From contig CAIKRV010000078.1 of the NCBI GenBank assembly GCA_903829945.1, forward strand, positions 44,402 to 108,401: DNA of 64,000 nt, written 5' to 3'. Below the pieces are notes generated by a model, which worked only from the letters and a program-made list of their open reading frames with translations, made no database searches and had not been told where the DNA came from. Origin of the DNA: an uncultured bacterium. Lineage in GTDB: Bacteria; Bacteroidota; Bacteroidia; CAILMK01. Positions 35,308 to 47,300 of the stretch are shown piece by piece. Numbering within the stretch: the stretch's first letter is position 1; the number at the start of each line of letters is the position of its first letter. The translations under genes and the position numbers were made by a program.

Positions 35308-38300
35308 ATGGAACAATTTTACACGTTTCGAAAGTTTAGAGCTTTCATTGTTACTGTATTTGTGCTCTTGGTTACCTCCTTTGCGGGATATAGCCAATTG
35401 AGTGGTACTTATACAGTAAATCCATCCGGTTCTGCTACAGCGGGCAATTATCTTACGATAAATGACGTTTGTACAGACTTATCTTACGGTTACCGTTCCG
35501 ACGGTGGACCTGCCAACGGTTCCGGTTCTTCCGGAAGCGTTACTATCAAAATTTATGACGGTACGTACAATGAGACACCTTATCTCAGTTATGTATCCGG
35601 TTCAACGGGGGGTGGTACTATTACCTTCCAATCAAATTCGGCCGATAGCTCTAAAGTTATCATTAAAGGTCAAACCTATTACAATTATTATGGCGGTGTT
35701 TTCACAATGTATGCTTGTGATAATATCGTTCTTAAACAAGTTACCGTTACTCAAGATGCTTCTGCTTCTTATTATGGTAGTTGTGTAGTATTTGATGGCG
35801 GTTCTAATTATTGTAGTGTAACGAATTGTTACCTAATGAGTTTAAACCCGGCTACCAGTACTTCATTTTATTTTGGTTCAGCAGTAAGTGCTCCTTTTTG
35901 GAGCTCTTATACACCAAGTTATAGCAACTCAATTACCAATAACTTAATCACCGGTGGTTATTATGGTTGTGATATTGAAGGTTATGCTTATTATTGGGCG
36001 GGTTCAGGTTATGTATATGATTATACTATTACCGGAAACCAAATTGACTCTTCTTACTATAATGCATTAAATTGTATATCTTGGAATGGTCCTGACGTAA
36101 TTGCAAACAACAAAATTAACATGACCACTGCCAATAATGGTCCGGCGATGTATTTTTATACTTGCGCAGGTGCCAGTGGTGGTTCTGAAATTGATGTTTA
36201 TAATAACTTTATAGCTATTACCGGTGGTAGTGGCTCTACCGGTTCAGGTATTTATACTGATTACGATAATGATTATATCCGTTTTGTATATAATAGTATA
36301 AATGTAATAGGAAGCAACTCTGCTGCTGCCGCATATTTTGACTATGATTATACCAGTTCTTGTACGGTTGAAAATAACAACTTCGTGAATTCCGGTGGCG
36401 GCTATGCCTATTGGGTATCTTATTCTTGGGGTAATCCAATCGGCACTTCTAACTATAATAATTTATACACTTCAGGTTCTACTGTAGGTTCAATGGACTA
36501 CAGCGGATTGACAGCATTAAGTGATTGGCAAAGTTATACCGGATGGGATGCGAATTCCGTTTCTGCTGATCCGGGATATTATTCTTCTACCAATTTACAT
36601 GCTACTGCAAATGCGATTAATAATTTAGCGACTCCACTTTCTTGGGTTACTAAAGATATTGATGGCCAAACTCGTAGTTCATCCACTCCTGATATTGGAG
36701 CTGATGAATTTACTCCTGTAAATGATGATGCTGCAGTAACTGCTATTACTAATCCTACAGGCAACTATTGCCCTGGTACACAAACAATCATTGCAACTCT
36801 TAGAGATGCAGGTGTACATACTTTAAGTTCTGTATATTTAACCTATAAAGTAAATGGTTCCACTGTTGGAACTTATACTTGGACAGGTACGCTTACTTCA
36901 GGTTCTACTGTTTCAGTAAATGTTGGTACATATTCTTTCACCAGTGGTACTTATAGTGTAGATGTTACTTCATCTATGCCTAATGGTGTTACTGACTTGA
37001 ATACGGCTAATGACCATGCCGGTGTTAGTGGTTTAAATCTTGGTTTATCAGGTACCAAAACCATTGCACTGACCGGTACTCCTGATTACAGTTCCTTTAC
37101 AGCTGCTGCTACTGACTTGATGAATAATGGTCTTTGCGGTGCGGTGTTGTTTAATGTTGGTGATGGTTCTTATAACGAACAAGTTCTTTTGAATCACCCA
37201 ATTCCAAACTCATCATCCACCAATACTGTTACTTTCCAATCCAATAGCCATGATAGCTCTAAAGTAATCTTAACTCCATCTGTTAATTATAATTGGGTAG
37301 ATGGTGTTTTGCATATGGAAAATGTAAGTTGGGTAAACTTCAACCAAATCAGTACTCACGTATCTAGTGGTTATGGTTATGGTAATGCAGTTTTATTCTC
37401 AAATGCTAACCATTGTACTGTTACTAATGGATATTTTATTGGTAGTGGCCAAACAACCAGCTATGGCTATGGCGTATTCACTTCTAATTATAATTCTTCC
37501 TACAGCAATGTAAATAATAATTCTTGTAAAGTAAGTAACTGTCGTATTTCTCAATACCAATATGGTGTTTATGAATATGGCTACAATTACGGTGCAGGTA
37601 CTTATAACTATGATAATACCTATACTAATAATACCGTAGATAGTGTTTATTATGCAGGTCTTTATTTATATTATTCTCACCATATTACCGCAGACCACAA
37701 TACAGTAATGGAATTAGCATATCCTTACGGGTATGCTACAGGATTAGCTGCATGGTATTGCGATACTATTCACGTGGTTGGAAATAAAATCAATCCGGGT
37801 GTACTTTGTTATTATGGTGCTTTGACATTATATGGCAATTCTGCGAGCAGTTCTGCTCATGGTTTAGTTGCAAATAACTTTGTACATTCTACCGGTTCCA
37901 GCTCATATCAAGGTAATGCTATATATATGTATGGCAACTCCTATACTGATGTAGTTTATAACAGCACTAACGTAACCGGTTCCACCGGAAGTTATGCTTT
38001 GTATGACGGTGATAATTCTTACAATTATAATACACTTGAAAATAATAACTTAGTACATTCCGGCGGCGGTTATGCTTGCTATGCATATTCTAATTATTTT
38101 TCAAATGGACATAATTATAATAACTTCTTTACTACAGGTGCATCCGGAACCAATTTCATTACTTGGGATGGTTCTACTTATACTAATGCTACTTCCAGTT
38201 TCAATTCATTCAAATCTTCTTACGGAGCTAATTCTGTAAAGACAGACCCAATTTATAATTCTGCTTCTGATTTGCATGCTATTTCAGGAAATATTAATAA

Positions 38301-41300
38301 TAAAGGTACTTACTTCAGTGCTGTAACTACAGATATTGATGGTGTAACTCGTAGTGCTACTACTCCTGATATTGGAGCGAATGAATTTACTCCGGTAAAT
38401 GATGATGCCGGTGTATCTTCAATTACTAATCCTGTAGGTGCTTATTGTACCGGTACTACTACCATGACTTGCGTAGTGAAAAACTATGGCGTGGATCCAT
38501 TAAGCCAAGTAGATATTGCTTACTCTGTAAATGGTGGTACTGCTACATCTACTACTAAAACTTTCACTGCAGTTGCTACAGGCGGTACCGTTACACTTAC
38601 TTTCGGTACTTATGCATTTAGCGGTACTACTAATAACTTAGTAGTATGGACAGCTAATCCAAATGGTGCTACTGATGGTAATAATGCCAATGATACTTCT
38701 AAAGCACTTGGATTAAAAGCAGGTGTTAGCGGTTCTAAAACCATCAAAACTTCAGGTGGTGACTATACCAGCTTTAATAATGCAATGTCTAGCATTATTG
38801 CTAATGGTCTTTGCGGATCTGTTGTGGTAACAGCTGATGACGGTGTATGGAATGAACAATTATCTATTCCTTCCACTTTCCCGGCTACCGCTGCTACTAC
38901 TGTAACCTTCCAAGGTCATGCAGGTGATAGTTCTAAAGTAATTTTATACCATCCGGCTGATTACAATTATTCTGGTAATTATGCTTTACAATTTAACGGT
39001 TGTCAATATGTAACCTTTAAAGAAATCACTATTTCACGTGCTAACGGTTATGGTTATAATAATACCGTTAATTTCCAAAATGGTGCTTCTAATAATACGG
39101 TTTTAGGTTGTGATATTAAAGGATGTTCAGGTTTTAGCTATAATAACTTAACTGATCAATCTTCTTCAGATACTGCTAACTCAGTTATCAGCACTCGTAT
39201 TGCTGGTAACCAATATGCAACTGCTGCAGCATATATTTATTATGCTAAGTCCTTTACTTTTGCTTATTGCTTATTTGATAGTGGTTATTACAATAACCTT
39301 TATTGCTACCAAGCCAGTGATTTGAATGTAAAATATTGTACTTTTAAGGATCAACAATATACTGTTACTTGGGGTGCATATTATGCTGACTTAAATTTTT
39401 ACTACTCAGGAAATGTTAAAAATTCTTTAAGTGGTATTATCGGTAATAAATTTTACTCGAATGGACTTGGTATGAGTGACCAATACAGTGTTTATGGAGT
39501 TAATTCCTATCCTGTTTTAATTGCGAATAACTTCTTTATGAATACCACCGGTGGTGGTTATAATACCGGTTATTACAATTATTTTTCCACTAAACGTAAA
39601 ATTGTATTTAATAGCTTCAATATTACTACTTCAGGTGGCTCTAACAATAACATGTACATTTATGACTACAGCTATTATGGCAACTCTTATACTGCAAGTA
39701 TAACCGTTGAAAATAACAGCTTTAGCAATACTGGTTCAGGTTATAATGTTAATTATAATAACTATTGGGGTGCATATGCTACCTTCAATTACAATAACTA
39801 TTATTTTAATGGTTCTTATTTAGGTTATTATAGCCCGGGTGGAACTGCTTCATCTTTCAGTACTTGGCAAGGTTACGGTATAGAAGGTCACGGCCAAAAT
39901 GGCAATCCTTTATATACTGCTGCTAATAACCTACATGCTTATGGTGCTACTTTGAACAATAATGGCACTCCTGGTTGGGGTGTAACTACAGATATTGACG
40001 GACAAACTCGTAGTTTAACTGTTCCGGATATCGGAGCTGATGAATTTACACCGTCTGCAAATGATGCAGGTATTACTGCTCTAATTGCTCCTACCTCCGG
40101 TTATTGCGCAGGTACTGCTACAATTATTGCTACTTTAGCTAACTATGGTACTAATAATTTAAGTTCTGCTATTTTAACTTGGAGAGTTACAGGTGCTGCT
40201 ACAGGTAGCGGTACTTATACCTGGACTACAGGTACTCCTCTTACTTTCGGACAAAGCGTAAATGTAAGCGTTGGTACTTATAGTTTCCCTGGTTCCGGTA
40301 CTTTGAATGTATCCGTACATTCTAACCTTCCAAATGGTGCAACTGACTTAAATACTTCTAATGATAGTACTTATGCTCCAGGTTTAAATCCGGCATTAGG
40401 TGGTACAGTAACCATTGCTCAAACAGGTTCTCCAAACTATAGCACATTTGCTGCTGCAGTTTCTGATATTCAATCTAAAGGCCTTTGCGGTAATTTATTA
40501 GTACAAGTAGGAGATGGTATTTATAATGAACAAGTAACACTAGGTTCATCTTTCCCTGCTACTGCAAGTGCTACTGTTACTTTCCAAGGTAATACTTCAG
40601 ATAGTACAAAAGTACATTTGTATCATCCAATGGATTATGGCTGGTCAACTAACTATGCGTTACAATTCAACGGTTGCCAATATGTAACTTTTGAAAACAT
40701 GACCATTTCTCGTTCTAATGGTTACGGTGGTTATAATACTATTGTTAACTATCAAAACGGTGCGTCTAACAATACTATTAAATCTTGTAGATTGGTAGGT
40801 AACCCTGCAGGTTGGGGTTATACTGCATTGCAATCTTCTTATTCAAATGATACAGCTAACAAAGTATTGTATACGCATATTGGTGCTAACTATAACAGTT
40901 ATGACGGTTGCGTTTACTTGTACCAACCCAAAGGATGGACTTTCCAATATGATGTATTTGATAGTGGTCAGTATAATAACTTCTATGTTTATTATAGTAC
41001 TGACTTGAACATTAAAAATTGCGTATTTAAAAACGTTCAAACTTCATCATCATATTATAACTATGCTGATTTGTTAATGTATTATTGCGGTAATGCAAAT
41101 TCACCTGCTAATGGTATTATCGGAAACTTATTCCTTTCTACCAATACAGGTATTTTAGACCAATATAATGCTTGGGGTGGTACTAATACCTATTCCATGC
41201 TAATTGCAAACAATATGTTTGTAAATACAACTAATTCCGGTTCTAATTCCGGTTATTATGGTAATTATATTGTCCATCGTAATATTTATAACAATAGCTT

Positions 41301-44300
41301 CAACTGTACTACCAGTGGTTCCAGCAGTGGCGCTTTATATGTTTATGATTATAGCGGATGGTATACAAGCTATGTACCTACTGTAAATATTGTTGACAAT
41401 TGTATTGTAAATACAGGTGGTGGATATTGCTTATATTATAACACTTCAGGTTCTTATGGTACCATTGATTATAATAACTATTATTTCTCCGGTTCTAATA
41501 TGAACTATTTCAACTACTATGGTGCTACTTCAAGCCTTACTGCTTGGCAAAGTATGGGTTATGGTTTTGATGCTCATGGTATCAATACTAACCCTATTTA
41601 TCAAAGTGCTACTAATTTACATGCATTAGGTGCAGGTATTAATAATGCCGGTACGCCACTAGGATTAGTAACTACAGACTTTGATGGTCAAACTCGTAGT
41701 TCTACTACTCCTGATATAGGAGCAGATGAGTTTACTCCATCTCCAAATGATGCTTCTATTAGTTCAATTACCAGCCCTTATGGTGCATATTGTGCAGGTT
41801 CTACTCCAATCAAAGCAGTACTTACCAATGCAGGTACTTCAGCAATGACATCTTGTATTATTACTTACCGCATTACAGGCGCAGGTACCGGTACCGGTAC
41901 TTATACTTGGTCTGGTGGTCCATTAGCAAGTGGTGATACTACTACAGTTAATGTGGGTAGCTACTCATTTGTTTCCGGTTCTTATAATGTAAGTGTTGCT
42001 TCTTCATTACCTAATGGTGTTACAGATGGTAATCCTGCAAATGATAGTACATATGTATCCGGCCTTACCCTAGGTATGGGTGGTACTTACACTATTGCAA
42101 AAACAGGTACTCCTAATTACAGCACATTTACTGCTGCTATAAGTGATTTAACTACCAATGGTATTTGCGGATCTGTATTGTTTACAGTAGGTGACGGTGT
42201 ATATAATGAACAAATTTCTGTTCCTTCTTTACTTACTACTCCTACTCAAACTGTTACTTTCCAAGGTAATACTTCTGATAGTACTAAAGTAATTTTATTC
42301 CACCCTATTGATTATAATTGGTCTTCCAATTATACCCTTCAATTTAATGGTGCAAAATATTTTACTTTCGAAAACATGACTATTACTCGTTTCGGCGGTA
42401 GCAGTTCCGGTTTCTATAGTACTGTCGTTTCCTTTAAATCAGGTGCTAGTAATAACACCATCAAAACCGCTCAAATAATCGGTAATAAAAATACTGCTTC
42501 TTACGGTTACCCTGATGTTCAAGACAATTCATCCAATGATACCGGTAATACTTTCAATTCAGTAAGATTTTCTGAGAATTACTCAGGGCTTCAAGGAAAT
42601 TGGGGTGGTTCTGCCGGTTGGATTGTAACGAGCTGTCTATTTGACTCATTAACTTATTATGGTATCCAAACTGAAAATAACCAGGATTGGAAAATCATAG
42701 GCAATACATTCCGTAACATGAAAAATAGTGGTGGTGCAAATATTTATTTGTACTATGCTAATGCAACCAAATACGATGGATCCTTCCAAGTAGTTGGTAA
42801 CACTATCGTTTCAGGTCCTGCGGATGGTATTGATGACTGGTACAATATGTTCTCCGGTTCTGCTAATTACAAATTGTTAATTGCTAACAATATGATAGCT
42901 ATGACCGGTGGTTCTTATGGATACCATGGTATTTATACAGGTCAACGTAATTACTATTACAATACTATTCAAGTAAACAACGGTAGCGGTGCAACTTATC
43001 CGTTCTTTATGGAAGTTGACTACTCTGCTTGTTATGGAAAACCAAGTATGAATTTTGAAGATAATATTTTCAGTAATAAAGATGGTGGTCAAGCATTATA
43101 CTATCAAGAATATTGCGGTGCATCTCCAAACTTTGATTTTAACGATTATTATACTTCTGGTTCTACATTAGCAAGCTATGATGGTACTACTTATTCTAAC
43201 CTTTCCGGTTGGCAAAGTGGTACAGGATTAGATGCTCATTCTATCAGCGTTAGTCCGTTATTTACAAGCAGCACAGATTTACATTGTAATTCAGCTGCTA
43301 TTAACAATGCAGGTACACCTATTACCGGTATCACTACCGATATATATGGCCAAACACGTAGTACTACCACTCCTGATATTGGAGCTGATGAATTTACACC
43401 AGCTGCTAATGATGCTAGTATCTCTGCTATTCTTACTCCTAATGGTGTATATTGTGCAGGTGCTACGAATATCAAAGCAGTAATTACCAATGCAGGTATC
43501 GCAGCAATCAGTACTTGTACTGTTACTTATCGCGTTACCGGTGCTGCTTCTTATGTAGGAACTTATTCTTACAGCCCAAGCACACCTCTTGCATCAGGTG
43601 CAAATGATACAATTATAGTAGGTACTTATTCCTTTACTTCAGGTTCTTATAACTTAAGTGTAGCTTCTTCATTGCCAAATGGTGTTACTGATGGTAACCC
43701 ATCTAATGATAGTACTTATGTTGCAAATATGAACTTAGGTATTGGCGGTACTAAAACTATTGCTAAAACCGGTACTCCGGATTATAGCAGCTTTGGTGCA
43801 GCAATTACTGCCCTTGGTAATGGTATTTGCGGATCTGTATTGTTCCAAGTAGGTGACGGTACTTACAAAGAACATATTGTAGTACCTAGTGTAATTGGTG
43901 CCAATGCATTAAATACGATTACTTTCCAAGGTAATACTTCTGATAGTACTAAGGTTGAATTAAATTATAATAGTTCTACTACATACAATGCAGTACTTAC
44001 TTTCTTAGGTGCATCTTATACTACCTTTGATCATATTACTATCCATTCTAAATATTATATGGACGTAGTAAATATTCAAGGCGGTACTAATAATTGTACT
44101 ATTTCACATGGTCAAATTCTTGGTTATTCTTCTAATCCATACTATTATGGTGTTGCATCTTACCAAGATGTTGATAATTATAACTCTATTATTGGTAACT
44201 ATTTTAATTATCTTGGTTATGGGGTATATTTATATAGTGGTAGCAGTGCGGAAATTGGAAACAATATCAGCAATAACTACTTCCATCAAATAAATTATAC

Positions 44301-47300
44301 CGGTATTTCTTTGAACTACCAACAAGATCAGTTTATTGCAAATAATAACCACATTGAAGCAGGTTATGGTAATGGATACCAATCAGGTATTTATGCTTAT
44401 GGTGGTTATACTACCAGACATGGTTATTCTATCCAAGGAAACTATATCCACATGGGTCCTAACTATGGTGGTTATGGTCTTCAATTAAATGGTTTCTATA
44501 ATACCAGCTCTACTCCTGCTATTGTAGCCAACAATATGATCTTAATTGATGATGCTTATTCTTACAGTGATTATGCTGTATACTTAAGCGGAAATGACCA
44601 AACTAATATTGTTTACAATACCATTGTATTGAATGGTTATTATGCTTATGGATTATATACTTATGATACTTATACCTACAATTATTCAGACTATTTTGAA
44701 AATAACATTTTAGTGGATAATTATGGTACTTATTATAATGTATTGTATGCTCCGTATGCTGACTGGGGTTATATCTTCCTAGACTATAATGATTACTATA
44801 CTGCAGGTTCTAACTTTGCGTATACTTATAGCTATGGTACTTATTCTGCAGTTACTGACTGGTTCTCCTACAATAGCAATGGTAATGATGGTCACTCATT
44901 AAATATCTTACCTTCATTTGTTTCTTCTACAGATTTACACATCAGTAGCACTAATCCTTGTGCATTGAAAGGTAAAGCAACTGTACTTTCTTATGTAACA
45001 AATGACTTTGATAATGACCCTCGTACTTCAAATCCAGATATAGGTGCTGACCAATATGCAGGTTCTGTTAATGGACTTTGGGTTGGTGGTATCTCTACCG
45101 ACTGGACCAATGGCAGCAACTGGTGTTCTGGTTCTACTCCAGGTACCACTGATGATGTAGCTATTGGAGCAAGTTGTACTTATTATCCTAACATTTCTAC
45201 AGGTATTACTACTCCTGTATGTCATAACATTGATATCTTAATAGGTGGTTCATTAACTATCAGCGGTGGTACACTTACCTTCTATGGTAGCCACATTAAT
45301 AATGCTGGTACTTGGAGTCACTCTGCAGGTAATTTAGTATCTAATGCAAGTTCCGGAAGTGTTGTTTGTCAACCTACTTCTTACTTTAATGTAACTGCAA
45401 ACGGTGGTTCCTTATTCTTAGGCAACGCTACTGTATACGGTGACTTAGTATTAAATGGTGGTGTTGATTCAATCAACGGTACTACTTTAGATCTACAAGG
45501 TGCATTTACATTCAATTCAGGTGCTACACTTTCATCTGACCTTGCAACATCTACCTTGATATTTGATGGTTCAGGTGCAAGCACTACTTTACCAAATTGT
45601 AAATTGTATGCATTAACACTTAACCGTTCTGCCGGTGTTAATATGACCGGTGATGTTGAAGTTGGAAACAGCTTAACATTAACCAATGGTGCATTATCTA
45701 TCGGTGCTCATAAGTTAATCCTTGATGACGCTATCAGCGCAACAAGCGGTAGCTTAACCGGTGGTACTACTTCATATCTTGACTTTGAAGGTGCAGGTAC
45801 TAGTACATGGACTATTCCAACCATCACTGGTGGATTAAGTGTATTACGTATTAACCGTTCTAATGGCTTGATCCTTGGAGATAACATTAGTGTAAATGAT
45901 ACATTATTATTATTAGCCGGTACTTTAGATTTGACCACCAATAGTAAAACGCTTACATTACCTAACTTATCTAACATCGTTAGAAATTCAGGTTCAATGA
46001 ATGCAGCGCCTACTATTACCGGTGCCGGTAGCACAATTAACTTGTACTACTTATCTTCTGTAACTACTAGCTACGAATTGCCTTCTACAGTAAATAACAT
46101 TATTGTAAATGCAGTTGGTACTGTAACATTAGCATCTAACTTAACTGTTAACGGAAACTTTACCATCAATAGCGGTACATTCGCTGTAGGCGGAAATGCA
46201 CTTTCCTTAGGTGGTAACTTAACTACTACAGGAACGCTTTCTACTACATTAGCTTCTGACTTGACTATTGCTGACTTTAGTGGTTCTTCAACTGTGATGA
46301 ATCTTCCACAACTTGGAAATCTTCATAGCTTGAAAGTTAACCGTGCTACAGGAGCAAACATTAAGGGTAACCTTAACATTGCTAATAACCTAGACATGAC
46401 TTTAGGTATATTAAATACAGATAATACAGGAACTGGCGGTAATATGGATACCATCTTTATGGCTAGCACTGCATCTATTTCTAACGAAGGTGCAACCAGC
46501 TATGTAAATGGTGTCATCCAAATTAGCAATCCAGTGGTAAATGACGGTACTACTTATACCTTCGGTAATATTGGTACTGACATTACTATCCCAACTACTG
46601 CAAGTAACCCTGCAGGTATTACTGTAACTCGTACAACTGGTGCTAATGCATCCGGTAGCGGAAGTAAAATTCTTGATCACAATGGCCTTCGTACCGGCAG
46701 AGCTGGTATGAACCGCGATTACCATATCGTTCCTACCAATAATGGTGGTTTGCAAGCTTCATTAGTATTGCACTACTTAGATGGTGAATTGAATGGTATT
46801 CCAGAAAGTGGTATCGATATTTACCGTCAACCTGATGGTGGTACTGTATACGCTTGGTTGGAAGGTGGTACTAGAAACACTACTGCTAATACTATTGCAT
46901 TACGTAAACCAACTGATAGCTTCTCTCATTGGACAATGGGTGGTACTGCTACTCCACTTCCAGTTGAGTTGACTTCTTTCACTGTTCAATTACAAGATGA
47001 AACATCTGCAATGTTGAACTGGGTAACTGCATCTGAAATAAATAATGACCACTTCGACATCGAACGTTCTGAAGATGGACATTCATTTACTAAAGTTGGT
47101 GAAAAAGCTGGACATGGTACTACTCAAGTAATTAATAAATATGATTACCTTGATCGTTTCGGTCCTAGTATCTTAAGCCCTGTATTGTACTACCGCTTGA
47201 AACAAGTGGATTACAATGGAGCTTTCGTTTACAGCGACATCAAGAAAGTTGCACTTACTTCTAAGACAGAAGGTGTGAAAGTTTGGTACAACCGCGATAT

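Noticed and set aside
35462..35788. Additional ORFs inside the giant gene in other frames, including several on the minus strand
   Set aside because: They arise from the repetitive, Thr/Ser/Gly-rich coding frame; the main frame has a signal peptide, domains and sorting signal over its full length.
36691..45066. Periodic repeats as a CRISPR array or transposon cluster
   Set aside because: The period is about 1.66 kb and lies in one continuous coding frame; these are protein modules.
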